DNA of 64,000 nucleotides, from NCBI GenBank assembly GCA_028564925.1, contig CM053027.1, forward strand, positions 240,784,715-240,848,714. Reading direction: 5' to 3'. This document shows positions 45,419 through 58,491 of the stretch, piece by piece; the stretch's first letter is position 1; each line of letters starts with the position of its first letter. Both the position numbers and the translations under genes were made by a program. The notes under the pieces were generated by a model. That model was not told where the DNA came from, made no database searches, and saw nothing but the letters and a program-made list of their open reading frames with translations. The DNA is from Lithobates sylvaticus (taxonomy: Eukaryota > Chordata > Amphibia > Anura > Ranidae).

Positions 45419-46715
45419 CCACTTCAGCCCCGGACCAATTGTCAGCTTAAGGACCAGAGGTCTTTTTTCAATTTCGCACTGCACTACTTTAACTGGTAAT
45501 TGCGCGGTCATGCAATTTTGTAACCAAACGAAATTTGCGTCCTTTTCTTTCCACAAATAGAGCTTTCTTTTGATGGTATTTGATTGCCTCTGTGATTTTT
45601 ATTTTTTGCGATATAAACGGAAAAAGAGTGAAAATTTTGAAAAAAAAATGAGATTTTCTACTTTTTGTTATAAGAAAAATCTAATAAACTCAATTTTAGT
45701 CAAACATTTGGGCCAAAATGTATTCAGCCACATGTCTTTAGTAAAAAAAATGCCAATAAGCGTATATTTATTGGTTTGCGCAAAAGTTATAGCGTCTACA
45801 AACTAGAGTACATTTTCTGGAATTTACACCGCTTTTAATTTATGACTGCCTATTTCATTTCTTGAGGTGCTAAAATGGCAGAGAAGTACAAAACCCCCCC
45901 AAATGACCCCATTTTGGAAAGTAGGCACCCCAAGCTATTTGCTATTTTTTTTCAAAAAGTTGTCACTAAATTATATATTGCTCACACATGCCATAGTTAT
46001 ATGTGGAATTGCACCCCAAAATACATTTTGCTGCTTCTCCTGAGTATGGGGATACCACATGTGTGGGACTTTTTGGGAGCCTAGCCGCGTACGGGGCCCC
46101 GAAACCCAAGCACCGCCTTCAGGATTTCTAAGGGTGCAAATTTTTTGATTTCACTCCTCACTACCTATCACAGTTTCGAAGGCCATAAAATGCCAAAATA
46201 GCACAAAACCCCCCCCCCCAAATGACCCCATTTTGGAAAGTAGACACCCCAAGCTATTTGTTGAGAGGCATGGTGAGTATTTTACAGCTCTCATTTGTTT
46301 TTGAAAATGAAGAAAGTAAAGAAAAAAAATTAATTTTTTTTCAATTTTCAAAACTTTGTGACAAAAAGCGAGATCTGCAAAATACTCACCATACCTCTCA
46401 GCAAATAGCTTGGGGTGTCTACTTTCCAAAATGGGGTCATTTTGGGGGGTTTTATGCCATCTGGGCATTCCATGGCCTCCGAAACTGTGATTGGCAGTGA
46501 GAAGTGAAATAAAAAAATTACACCCTTAGAAAGCCTGAAGGCGGTGATTGGTTTTTGGGGTTCCGTACGCAGCTAGGCTCCCAAAAAGTCCCACACATGT
46601 GGTATCCCCGTACTCAGGAGAAGCAACAGAATGTATTTTGGGGTGTATTTCCACATATGCCCATGACATGTTTGAGCAATATATCATTTAGTGACAACTT
46701 TTTGTAAAAAAAATA

Positions 46716-46746
<31 letters not shown>

Positions 46747-49700
46747 CATTATTCAATCTCTTGGGACAAAAAAAAAAAATATTTAATGGGCTCAACATTG
46801 CTCTCAGCAAATAGCTTGGGGTGTCTACTTTCCAAAATGGGGTCATTTGGGGGGGGTTTGAACTGTCCTGGCATTTTATGCACAACATTTAGAATCCTAT
46901 GTCACACGTCACCCACTCTTCTAACCACTTGAAGACAAAGCCCTTTCTGACACTTTTTGTTTACATGAAAACATATTTTTTTTTGCAAGAAAATTACGTT
47001 GAACCCCCAAACACTATATATATTGTTAAAGCAAAGGCCCTACAGATTAAAATGGTGGGTGTTGCATTTTTTTTTTCCACACAGTATTTGCGCAGCGATT
47101 TTTCAAACGCATTTTTTGTGGAAAAAAATACACTTTTTTTATTTTAATGCACTAAAACACACTATATTGCTCAAATTTTTGATGAAATAAAAAATATGAT
47201 CTTAGGCCGAGTACATGGATACCAAACACGACATGCTTTAAAATTGCGCACAAACACGCAGTGGCGACAAACTACATACATTTTTAAAAGCCTTTACATG
47301 ATACCACATTAGATTCACGGAGGAGGTCTAAGATTACTGCCCTCGATCTGACCTTCGCGGTGATACCTCACATGCATGGTGCAATTGCTGTTTACATATG
47401 ACGCCAGACCAACGCTTGTGTACGCCTTTGCGCAAGAGAAGGGGGGGCAGGGGTGCTTTTTTATTTTTTTTATTTAGCTTTTTTATTTTATTTTTAAACT
47501 GTTCCTTCCATTTTTTTTCTTTGTTATGATTTTTATTGTTATCTCAGGGAATGTAAATATCCCCTATGATAGCAATAGGCAGTGACAGGTACTCTTTTTT
47601 TGAAAAAATTGGGGTCTATTAGACCCTAGATCTTTCCTCTGCCCTCAAAGCATCTGACCACACCAAGATTGGTGTGATAAAATGCTTTCCCAATTTCCCA
47701 ATGGCGCGGTTTATATCCGGGAGGGGGGACATTCCCTCCCACTGCTTGTAAAAGCAGTCTAGAGGCTAATTACCCGCTAGAATTGCTTTTACATGAAAGC
47801 CGATCACTGGCTGAAAAGAATGATACCAAGATGATACCTAAACCTGCAGGCATCCTTCTGGTATAACCATTCAAAGTCCAGCAACATACTGGACATATAT
47901 TGTAATCTTTTTTTTTTTTCATGCAGCCTCTTGGCTGAACGAAAAAAAGAGATTGATTGGTGGGTATGCCCACCATTAGAATACCTCCCTTCATCCACCC
48001 ACTTCTAATGATGGGCATACATGCACCATTTATATATGCCGATGCATGGGGGCATCCTCCCGCAAAAGTTATGCCGTGTACACACGGTCGGAATTTCGAC
48101 CGTATGTACGTGGCATTAGGAGCCAATCGCTCCTCCCCCCCCCCCCCCCCCCCCTGCTGCCCCCATGCTTCGGCATATATGCTCTTTTTTTTAACTGTGG
48201 TGGTGAAATCACCTCCTACAGCGTTGGAGTCGCGGCTTTATGTATCGTGGGAGCAAACGCTGTTGCTGTCAAGATAAATAAATCCGCGCTGCAACTGAAT
48301 GGCGCACCTGAAAACAAAAAAATGCTTAACACTAAAACACAGTAAACAAAATGACATACCTGAAAAGCAAGCATGATAAAACATAATAAAACATTGCAGA
48401 ATAGAATGGAGTAAAAAAAGAGCAACAATAGAGAGAGAATAGAGAGAGAGAGAACAATAAAACGACAACTATTTTTGTTTTTTTTATTTTTTTGAGATTC
48501 ACAGGTAAAAAAGCTCCTGACTGTTAGCGACTGAATCAAAACGCTACCACAAAAAAAATGTTAGCGATCGCAGGGATCAGGCCTGACTCTGCGAACGCTG
48601 CAGTTATGTGTGCTTAGTGTTTTGTAAGTGACAGTGATCGATCGATACTGCACTTGGGTGGGCTGGGCTGGGCGGAGGGGGAAAACGCAGGTGCTAGCAG
48701 GTATCTGGGCTGATCCCGCTAACAATGCGTTTTTTTGGAACCCTAAACTGCTGGGACGCTAGTATAGACCTGATCAGATCAGATATTGATCTGTTCAGAT
48801 ACTGTGCCACTAAGGGAGGTGTATGCTTTGCGCGTGGGTGTTTGCGGTACTGGCACTAACCTGGGGCGACGCAGACCTTATTTGACCCTAAAACCTAATT
48901 GATATCACCCGCCGGGCGATCAGGGGGTTAAACCGTTATTGGGTAATAAATGGCGGGTGCCCTGACAGTATAAAAAACAAGCTAACTAACCAGCGTCACC
49001 CGTAACAGTAATACAAAAAAAAACTGGCTACCTAGCGGCACCAGTGACACTAATGCAGCGATCAGAAAAACAATCGCTTAGTGACACTGGCAAAAGGGGG
49101 TGAAAGGGTTAACTAGGGGCAATCAGGGGGTTAAACCTTTATTAGGTAATATATGGGGGTACCTGACGCTATATAAAAACCTGACGGGGAACCTAAATAA
49201 CGAAATAACTAACTGGCTAACCAGCGTCACCAGTGACAGTTATACGGTGATCACTGGTGAAAGGGTTAACTCTAGGGGCAATCAGGGGGTTAAAACCTTT
49301 TTTTAGGTTGTAATATCAGGGTACCTGACCTATAAACCTATTTATGAACCTATATAAACATGGCGGTTAACCTAAAAAAAAAAAAAAAAAAACTGGTTAC
49401 CTAGCGACACTAATGCAGCGATCAGAAAAACGATCGCTTAGTGACACTGGCAAAAGGGGGTGAAAGGGTTAACTAGGGGCAATCAGGGGGTTAAAACCTT
49501 TATTAGGTAATATATGGGGGTACCTGACGCTATATAAAAACCTGACGGGGAACCTAAATAACGAAATAACTAACTGGCTAACCAGCGTCACCAGTGACAC
49601 TTATACGGTGATCACTGGTGAAAGGGTTAACTCTAGGGGCAATCAGGGGGTTAAAACCTTTATTTAGGTTGTAATATGGGGGTACCTGACCTATAAACCT

Positions 49701-50396
49701 ATTTATGAACCTATATAAACATGGCGGTTAAAATAAAAAAAAAAATGGTTACCTAGCGACACTAATGCAGCGATCAGAAAAACGATCGCTTAGTGACACT
49801 GGCAAAAGGGGGTGAAGGGGTTAACTAGGGGCAATCAGGGGGTTAAACCGTTATTAGGGGGGGTAGGGGGCTACCTTGGACCTAAAACTAACTGCCCTGA
49901 CAGTTATTACAGTCACACTGACACTAAATGCAGTGATCAGTAAATAAATGATCACTGCAATTAGTGACACTGTGACTGGGGGGGCAGGGGGTGATCTGGG
50001 GGGTGATCAGGGGGTGACAGGGGGGTGGAATATGTGCCTATGTGTACTGGTGTCAGTGTACTGTTTGTGCACTAACCTTTACACGTTCTCTCCCTGGCGT
50101 TCCGGTCACATAGACCGGTGCACCGAGCGTGACATCACTTCCGCCTTCCTGTCTATACAATAGACAGGAAGGGGAAGCTTTTCATTCGCCAGGAGCGATC
50201 GCGAGGGGGTGGCCAGAAACCACTGGCCGTCCCCTCGTCCCGGATCGCTCCTGAAGCGATGCAGACCGTCCCCGCCGGCGGAGGGGGTTCCGATCGGACA
50301 CCCCACCCGCCGGAAGAATGTCACGTACAGGTACGTGATTTTGCCTGTACGTGCCATTCTGCCGACGTATATATACATGGGGCGGTCGGCAAGTGG
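45419..50396 (+). mobile_element. 4,978-bp TTAA-flanked nonautonomous element
   Basis: TTAA at 45,415-45,418 and 50,397-50,400; left CCACTTCAGCCCCGGACC, right GCGGTCGGCAAGTGG. The flanking Penelope sequence rejoins exactly with one TTAA. Contents: family leader (to about 45,800); inverted and direct copies of a block with GGAAAGTAG(G/A)CACCCCAAG at 45,890-46,860; AT-rich stretches; a partial Harbinger MITE end near 48,071; a ~355-bp tandem array at 49,030-49,850. No transposase is recognised, so mobility would depend on a piggyBac-type enzyme in trans. Confidence 0.85.
49030..49850 (+). repeat. Tandem array of ~355-bp units
   Basis: The AATGCAGCGATCAGAAAAAC block recurs at about 49,053, 49,412 and 49,763. 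Within each unit a GGGGCAATCAGGGGGTTAAA sub-block occurs twice, so the unit is itself dimeric. Confidence 0.85.
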
Positions 50397-50400
50397 TTAA

Positions 50401-50880
50401 AAAGAACCAAATCGAGAAAACTAATCTCACATAGGTTCCAATTGCCCGGAAATTTTGGCCCATAACAATTGTGGTTAATATTATTTAAAAATATTTCAAG
50501 TGCCTCCACTGTACCATTCCACAAAATCATAATATCATCAATGTACCTCTTGTACAGGGAGCTCTCGGGGACATGAGCTTCAAATATGCTATGATCTTCC
50601 CATTGGCTCAATAATATATTTGCCACTCTGGGAGCATACTTGGCTCCCATAGCCACCTTTTTTGATCTGCCTGTAACAAGACCCTTCGTGCCAAAAATAA
50701 TTATTTGACATGGCTAATTCTAGAATCTCAATCAGAAATTCTTTTTGTTCTGTTTTAAGACTGGATTTAGAATCGAGAGCCCTCCTAGTGGTTTTAAAAC
50801 ATCTTTATGTACAAGACTAGTGTAAAGGGATTCAACATCAATTGTTACAATGATTGTGTCATCTTGAGCAGGGGTACCCT
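50401..50880 (-). pseudogene. Penelope reverse transcriptase core
   Basis: The minus frame gives MAMGAKYAPRVANILLSQWE, then SSLYKRYIDDIMILWNGTVE and NWNLCEISFLDLVLFN. GxxMGxxxAPxxANxxxxxWE and RYIDDI are the active-site blocks of Penelope RTs (YxDD holds the metal-binding aspartates). It is bounded by two TTAA elements; no complete ORF. Confidence 0.8.
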
Positions 50881-51705
50881 TAAAGTGGATGTAAACCCAC
50901 TGTCATCAATTTTTAACTATTAGTATAGTTAATATATATAAGGATTTAGATGCCTCCTGCATGTATCCTTGTATATAAATAATCACCCCCTCACCTGTTA
51001 GGAGCCCCGCAAACTGCTCCATAATGTGGGCGTTTTTCCTTCTCTGCGCTCGGTGGGTGGAGTCATGACGTCAGAGGACGCCTCTGCCCGCCGCTACACT
51101 CCTACTGCCAGCCAGCGTTGCGAGGACAAGCCTTCGCACCTGCTGAGACTGGCGTGCATGTGCAGGAGTGACAGAGCGTTCTGTGAAGAAGCATAGCGCG
51201 CTCATGTTACTCCTGCACATGTGAAGAATAAATGTAAATCCACATCCCCCCTGCCTTCCTCCTCCTTCCGCCCCCCCCCCCCCTCGTTCCCCGCAGCCGG
51301 CTTCCCTCTCCTCTCCAATCCTCTCCTCGGCTGCGAGGGGGGATCTATCAGGATGGAGAGCGGAGGAAGGGGTCGGTATGTCAATTACCATCCCCTTTCT
51401 TTTATGAATGGGACACAGAGCGTTCTTTACCGATCACTCTGTGACCTGTGATAACTGAGCAGAGTAAGAGTGTGTTGCTCTGCTCAGTTTATGAATTGAG
51501 AGGAGCCGCTGTCTTCCCTCCATTCATCTTCAGAGAAAGGGACTGGGGAATCTGTGTCCTCTGTCCCTTTCTCTGTGTCAAATGGGAGATGTCAGGGGTC
51601 TCTGTTTAGACCCCCTGACATGTCACCAAAGCCCCCAACAGGGCTGAAATAGTAAATATATAAAATAGAAAAATAAAATTGTAATAAAAAAAACAAAGAC
51701 CACTA

Positions 51706-52345
51706 CCCCACTGACACCAACCACTACCCCACTGACACCAACCACTACCCCACTGACACCGACTACTGAGACCGTCCACTTCCCCACTGAGACCGACCAC
51801 TGCCCCACTGAGACCGACCACTGCCCCACTGAGACCGACCACTGCCCCACTGAGACCGACCACTGCCCCACTGAGACCGACCACTGCCCCACTGAGACCG
51901 TCCACTGCCCCACTGAGACCGTCCACTGCCCCACTGAGACCGTCCACTGCCCCACTGAGACCGTCCACTGCCCCACTGAGACCGTCCACTGCCCCACTGA
52001 GACCGTCCACTGCCCCACTGAGACCGTCCACTGCCCCACTGAGACCGTCCACTGCCCCACTGAGACCGTCCACTGCCCCACTGAGACCGACCACTGCCCC
52101 ACTGAGACCGACCACTGCCCCACTGAGACCGACCACTGACACCTACCACTACCCCACTGCCCCACTGAGACCGTCCACTGCCCCACTGAGACCGTCCACT
52201 GCCCCACTGAGACCGACCACTGCCCCACTGAGACCGACCACTGACACCTACCACTACCCCACTGCCCCACTGAGACCGTCCACTGCCCCACTGAGACCGT
52301 CCACTGACACTGGCTCTGTCCACTGCCCCACTGACACCGACCACC
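51706..52345 (-). repeat. 21-bp minisatellite, inverted relative of 4,738-5,735
   Basis: On the minus strand the unit holds TCAGTGGGGCAGTGG, about 25 copies with few variants. It matches the 21-bp unit at 4,738 at about 19 of 21 positions. Open frames of up to 266 codons are repeat translations. Confidence 0.95.
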
Positions 52346-52559
52346 CCCTTTCCCAAAAGCACTGTGAAAAAATATATTTAAAAAATAAAACCCCACCCTC
52401 CCATCATTGTTAGAATAGTACAAAAATAAATATTAAAAAAAATTGTAAAAATGTATAAAAATTAAAAAAAATCCACTGGTCCCAAAAAAACTTTTGAAAA
52501 AAAAAAATGTAATTGTAAAATAATCTGACACTTTCCATTATGCTGCACATACTACCCAC

Positions 52560-53350
52560 CACTGTACACTCTGCATTCCTGTGATTTGCACCGCATTGCT
52601 GTTCAGATCCCATGTGATATCTGTGCGATGCGATTTCAGCCATACAAACTGTATGGCTGAAATCGCATCACATTCGGACCAAACTCGCACAGGACCCTTT
52701 TTTCTGGTCTGCACCAGAATAGCATGGGTGTTCACACCTATGCGATCCGATTCATGTCCTAACTGTCAGTTCGCAGTGCGATATGCAAGCTGAAATGGGG
52801 GTGTCGTTAACATTGTATGACACTCCCCAGCAGTTCGTATATGCCAGTGTGTACTGGCGTGCGAGTCGGATGCGATGTGGGAACCCGCAGTGGATTCGCA
52901 GGGTTCCCGAATCACAGCCTTGGTGGGAGCAGTCGGTTGACATTTGTAGGCTGTATGCTTTGAGGCTCGGTTCACACTGGTGCGATGCGGGAACCCTGCA
53001 AATCCACTGCGAGTTCCCACATCGCATCCGACTCGCACGGCAGTTCACGCTGCCATATGCAAACTGCTGGGGAGTGTCATACAATGTTAACACCCCCATT
53101 TCAGCTCGCATATCGCACTGCAAACTGACAGTTAGGACATGAATTGGATCGCATAGGTGTGAACATCCATGCGATTCTGGTGCGGACCAAAAAAAGGGTC
53201 CTGTGCGAGTTTGGTCCGAATGTGATGCGATATCACACATACTATCTGTATGGCTGAAATCGCACTGCACGGACATTGCATGTGATTTGCACTGCAGTGT
53301 GGTGGGAATCACATGCGATCTCGTACAGCATACTGGTGTGAACTGGCTCT
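52560..53350. mobile_element. Long-armed foldback MITE
   Basis: Two inverted halves meet near 52,960, sharing CCAGCAGTT(C/T)G, GCACAGGACCC and CATACAAACTG-type blocks. Ends read as TTTGCACCGCA and a degraded complement; borders are approximate. Confidence 0.65.
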
Positions 53351-53485
53351 AAGCTCATTCAGCCTTACTGGGTGTAATTATAAAAAGTGAGAAATCCACC
53401 CCTCCCCCACATAACAAATCCTGGTGCTGGAAAGGAATGTTGCAACTGTGATCAGGTGCCCTCAGACACACACACTGCACTATAA

Positions 53486-53815
53486 GGCTGGTTTCACACC
53501 GGGGCGGTGCAGGTGGCGGTGGTAAAGCATCGCTAGATTTAGTGGTTTTAACCCCCGCGAAAAATGGTTAAAACCCCCCGCAGGTATCCCCGCGGTGTCC
53601 CATTTATTTCAATGGGTAGGAGCGGTGAATACACCGCTCCTTCACCGCTCCAAAGGTGCTGCTAGCAGGACTTTTTTTTTACCATCCTGCTAGCGCACCG
53701 CTCCAGTGTGAAAGCCCTCCGGCTTTCACACTGGAGTTAAGGACCCACTTTTTCAGGCGCATTACAGGCGCTATTTATAGCGCTGTATCGCATGAAAAAC
53801 GTCTGGGTGTGAAAC
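53486..53815. mobile_element. MITE with GGTTTCACACC ends
   Basis: GGCTGGTTTCACACCGGGG and GGGTGTGAAACAATCATC are imperfect inverted ends; the interior has GCACCGCTCC-type inverted segments (53,620-53,720). Confidence 0.6.
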
Positions 53816-54352
53816 AATCATCAGATTACTGGATGTTCTACTCTGCCCAGCTCTGACTACATACATCTCCTCTATATTCTTCTTGCTGTTCACTCCAGAA
53901 TACATTACATTTCCTTTCACCCTGGTCTGTGGATCACATCCCATGATGAGAAACATACAGTCAAAACACAGTAAAGGCAGCCAATCCTGGGAGAGCTGGA
54001 GGGGAGGGGGGGGGGGATGTGAATTGTGAACTTTTTACACAGGATGTGCCTATCTCAGGCTAGTGCATGAGATATGTAAATCACCTGTCACTCACCGCAA
54101 GGGGGTGATTTCTCTAACTGAACAATAAAAGAGGATTGCTCAGGGCTCGATTTAACTCTGTGTGGCAAGAATGGGCTCAAATGAAAGGAAATCTTATCTA
54201 CATTATGACATCAAAAAAAATAATTTTCGGGTTTACATCCACTTTAAGTAAATTTATAAGATGTTTACTGTCTCTCAAATAGGAGGGATAAGATTGAACG
54301 ATGGGCTGTAAAAAATAATCAAAATATTCATCCAGTCTAGAAAAAATAGAAT

Positions 54353-54774
54353 TAACCACTTACAATACAAGACATTTATACACCCTTCCTTCCTAGACCA
54401 ATTTTTAGCTTTCAGGACTCACATTTTGAATGTCAATTACTCAGTCATGCAACACTGTACCCAAACAAAATTTTTATATATTTTTTTTTCATACAAATGG
54501 TGCTTTCTTTTGGTGGTATTTAACCACTTTCAGACCGGACCATTTTGCTGGCTTAAGACAGACCACTTTTTGCGATTCGGCACTGCGTCGCTTTAACTGA
54601 CAATTGCGTGGTCCTGCGACATGGCTCCCAAACAAAATTGACGTCCTTTTTTTTACCACAAATAAAGCTTTCTTTTGGTGGTATTTGATGGCCCCTGCGG
54701 TTTTTATTTTTTGCGCTATAAATAAAAAAAGAACAAAAATTTCGGAAAAAAACACATTCTTTTTTACATTTTGC

Positions 54775-54810
<36 letters not shown>

Positions 54811-55379
54811 CCCCCAAAAATATATAAAAACGTTTTTTTTTTTTTCCTCAGTTTAGGCCGATACGTATTCTTCTACATATTTTTGGTAAAAAAAAAAACA
54901 AAAAGGGATTATTGATTGGTTTGCGCAAAAGTTATAGCGTTTACAAAATAGGGGATAGTTTTATAGCATTTTTATAAAAAATTTTTTACCAGTAATGGCG
55001 GCAATCAGCGTTTTTTTCTTTTTTTTTTTTCAAAGTGGTAAGTTTTATAATATATTTCTAACGCACAGCATGTATATAGCAAAAATGACACCTCAAAATA
55101 CATTCTGCTACTCCTCCTGAGTATGGCGATAATACATGTCAGACTTTTCCACAGCCTTGCCACATACAGAGGCCCAGCATGCAGGGAGTACCATCAGGTG
55201 TTCTAAGATCATAAATTGAACCTCTAATTTCCTAACGACCTATTACACTATTGAAGGCCCTGGAGCACCAGGACAATGGAAATACCCACAAAATGGAAAG
55301 CAGACACCCTAACGTCCATTCTATGAGGAATAATGAGTCTTTTGAATGGTTCATTTTTTTACACAAGTCTTCAGAAAAC
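54353..55379 (+). mobile_element. Two overlapping TTAACCACTT-type copies
   Basis: One start at 54,354 (TTAACCACTTACAATACAAG), another inside at 54,520 (TTAACCACTTTCAGACCGG). A TAA trinucleotide array lies at about 54,774-54,810. No clean right end is found. Confidence 0.65.
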
Positions 55380-55399
55380 GTGGAAAGAAAATGAAATTT

Positions 55400-55437
<38 letters not shown>

Positions 55438-55463
55438 TTTTATTTTTTTTAATTTTTTTTTTT

Positions 55464-55542
<79 letters not shown>

Positions 55543-55548
55543 TTTTTT

Positions 55549-55579
<31 letters not shown>

Positions 55580-55670
55580 TATTTTTTTTTTTTTTTTTTT
55601 TTTTTTATTTTTTTAAATTTTTTTTTTTTAAATGAAATTTTCTTTTTTTTTTTTTTTTTTTTTTTTTACC
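55380..55670. repeat. 290-bp T-rich low-complexity tract
   Basis: Nearly pure T with scattered A, flanked on both sides by GAAATTTTCTTTTT, which suggests replication slippage between two copies. The phenylalanine-rich frame across it is not a gene. Confidence 0.9.
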
Positions 55671-55699
55671 CAAAGTTGTCAATTTTATAATATATTTCT

Positions 55700-57479
55700 A
55701 ACACAAACTGCTGGTTGGAAGCTAAACTGTGGGGGATCCTGAGTGGAGAGTGAACAAGACTTGCTTTTGACTGCTGGTGATTTCTGGTTTGCATTTTTAG
55801 GTTCTTTTTGGGGCTTTTCCTTGTAGCTTTTTAACATCTATTTTCTGACACCTTTTAAACAGGTTTTTTTTTCCTTGCTTCCTTCAGCCTCTAAGGGGAG
55901 TGGTTAATTGGTCACAGGTGCTTGAAGCCTATATAACCTGTCAAACTCATTGTGAGCCTGTTCATCTTTGAGTCTGTTGGAACTCTGTCCAAGTGGAACT
56001 TGTCTAAGTGGTGACTTAAAACCAGGAGGTTGTAACAGGGGTCATAGTACCTGTGTAGTGTGAGTACCTGAGTGTTGTCTGAGTAGTGTGTGTGGATTGT
56101 TAGTACAAGTGTATTGTGGGCGCACGCTGGTCTGCGAGTACCTGTGTATTGTTTTGAGTATTAGTGTCAGGAAGCTAGTTGTTAGGTAATTTGGACTGGG
56201 TATAAACTCGAATCTGCATTAGATTTATAGGTACGATGCCAGAGGCAACTCGGTGTACAACTTGCAACATGTATGCGTTCCTTGCTCATCTGATCAAGGG
56301 CGAATACTGCTGTGCAAAATGTAAGCACATTGTTTCTCTGGAAGCCCAGGTTCTGAATCTGGGGAAGCAACTGTCAGCACTGAGAAGTCCCTCCATACTA
56401 AAGGAGAGCCAGGAACGTACATGGCAGGGGCCAGCACAGAGGTGGGTGGAGACAAAGAGGTGCAGGCACTAGAAAATAGTAGATGGGTGACAGTCAGGAA
56501 GGGGGAAGTGCCAGGGAGGCCGATCCAGGGCTTGAGCATCCCAATAAGTATGCTCCATTGAGTGACATTGGTGATACCAGTCAGGGACCAGCACTGCTGC
56601 AGCTAAGGGACTCTCCTAGCTGCCAGGGGAAGAACTCCTCCAGTGAGATTGGGGGGGAGCAAAGGGAAAGGAAAGACAGATTCTGGTGATAGTGGACTCA
56701 ATTCTTAGGACAGAGAGGGCAATCTGTAACAAAGACCTGAAGCGCCGAACTGTATGTTGTCTACCGGGCGCTCGGGTTTGGCACATCATGGATCTGGTGG
56801 ACAGATTACTGGGAGGGGCTGGGGAAGACCCAGCTGTCATGGTGCACGTTGGCACCAATGACAAAGTCAGAGGCAGATGGAGTGTCCTAAAAAATATTAG
56901 GGACTTGGGAGCTAAATTGAGGAAAAGGACCTCCAAGGTCGTATTCTCAGGAATACTACCGGTACATCGAGCCACACCAGAAAGGCAGAGGGAGATTAGG
57001 GAAGTAAACAAGTGGCTGAAGAGCTGGTGTAGTAAGGAGGGGTTTGGGTTCCTGGAGGACTGGGACGACTTCTCAGTCGATAACCGGTACTATAGAAGGG
57101 ACGGACTGCACCTAAATGAGGAGGTGCAGATCAGCTGGGAATAAGGATGGCCAAAAAGTTAGAGGGGTTTTTAAACTAGGCGATAGGGGGAGGGTCCAGA
57201 GATAGAAATAGTCAGCATGGAACATATTCCAGAGGGCAATATTAGGGGAAATAGTGGTAGGGTAACCAAAGCACATAAACCCAAGGTAAGTATAGTAGCA
57301 AGTCCTAGTTGCAATCTCGAACACCCAAGAGGATAGTATGTGACTGGTCAAAATTTAGTAATGCATTATAGTTTGTTCACCAATGCCAGAAGTCTGCCAG
57401 ACAAAATAGGTGAGTTGGAAGCTCTGGTGCATCAGGAGAGCTATGATGTAATCGGTATTGCTGAAACTTGGCTTCATTG
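55700..57479 (+). mobile_element. CR1 LINE, 5' portion
   Basis: It has a ~530-bp 5' region, ORF1 (zinc-binding N-terminus and SGNH-esterase domain) and the first ~45 codons of ORF2 (LFTNARSLPDKIGELEALVH, VIGIAETWLH, the start of the APE-type endonuclease). Similarity ends abruptly at 57,479. Having the 5' end but not the 3' end is the reverse of usual LINE truncation, so the rest was probably lost by deletion. Confidence 0.8.
56236..57144 (+). pseudogene. CR1 ORF1 with SGNH-hydrolase domain
   Basis: The first frame reads MPEATRCTTCNMYAFLAHL then YCCAKCKHIVSLEAQVLNL, a CxxC...CxxC zinc-binding motif and a short heptad region. The frame is then broken. From about 56,686 a second frame gives VDSILRTERAICN (block I Ser; the usual Gly before Asp is gone), VHVGTNDKVRG (block III Asn) and RRDGLHLNEE (block V Asp-His). 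These are the catalytic blocks of the esterase carried by CR1 ORF1, an RNA-binding/assembly protein. Stops after the first part make it inactive. Confidence 0.78.
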
Positions 57480-57865
57480 CTAACTCCGATACAGGCCCAC
57501 ATTGAGGAAGGAACACCAAAAGAGTGAATTTTATCCTCTTCCGATGCTTCTCCGGGGCATTGCGTATATAGCAGATGCTTCCGCTGAATCAGTCTGGATG
57601 GCAGCAAGGTCATCGGCTCTATCCAATGCCGCAAGAGCCCTTTAAAGACATGGCAGGGGGACTGTGCATTTAAAACCAAACTATGTGGGATCCAACTTAC
57701 AGGGGATTTACTATTTGGGCCAGGGCTGGAGAAGGTGCTGGATCGAACAGCAGATAGGAAAAATCCTTCCCACTCAAACGTAAACCTGCGGACGACCCCA
57801 ACAAGCCAATTAAAGATTCCGAGTACCAAACTGCTTTGGGGCACCTAGGTTTGAAAATCAAAAAA
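57480..57865 (+). mobile_element. DIRS-type gag fossil fragment
   Basis: The + strand has pieces such as MAARSSALSNAARAL, TGDLLFGPGLEKVLDRTADR and NLRTTPTSQ, resembling the gag-like region of amphibian DIRS elements (compare the region near 19,560-19,680). It is short and broken. Confidence 0.5.
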
Positions 57866-57872
57866 GACTCTG

Positions 57873-58491
<619 letters not shown>

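Larger units (their letters stand above)
50884..54243. mobile_element. 3,360-bp TTAA-flanked element with minisatellite
   Basis: Left AGTGGATGTAAACCC and right GGGTTTACATCCACT are exact inverted ends inside TTAA (50,880-50,883 and 54,244-54,247). It holds a minisatellite (51,706-52,345), a foldback MITE (about 52,560-53,350) and a MITE (about 53,486-53,815). Nonautonomous, piggyBac-like by target site. Confidence 0.85.
43487..54352 (-). mobile_element. Penelope-like element 2, heavily interrupted
   Basis: Minus-strand order: 54,352-54,248, RT core 50,880-50,401, RT C-terminal region 45,414-45,112, linker 44,660-44,170, GIY-YIG endonuclease 44,166-43,756, then a 3' region. Interruptions are a foldback MITE (44,666-45,107) and two TTAA elements (45,419-50,396 and 50,884-54,243). 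Removing these leaves about 2 kb of one element. Reverse transcriptase plus GIY-YIG is the Penelope signature. Inactive. Confidence 0.8.

Noticed and set aside
51606-52423. Long minus frames rich in VSVGQWT, GLSGAVD and GRSQWGS
   Set aside because: Same cause: the 21-bp array has no stops in any of three frames.
55346-55690. 114-codon phenylalanine-rich frame
   Set aside because: It is the poly-T tract.
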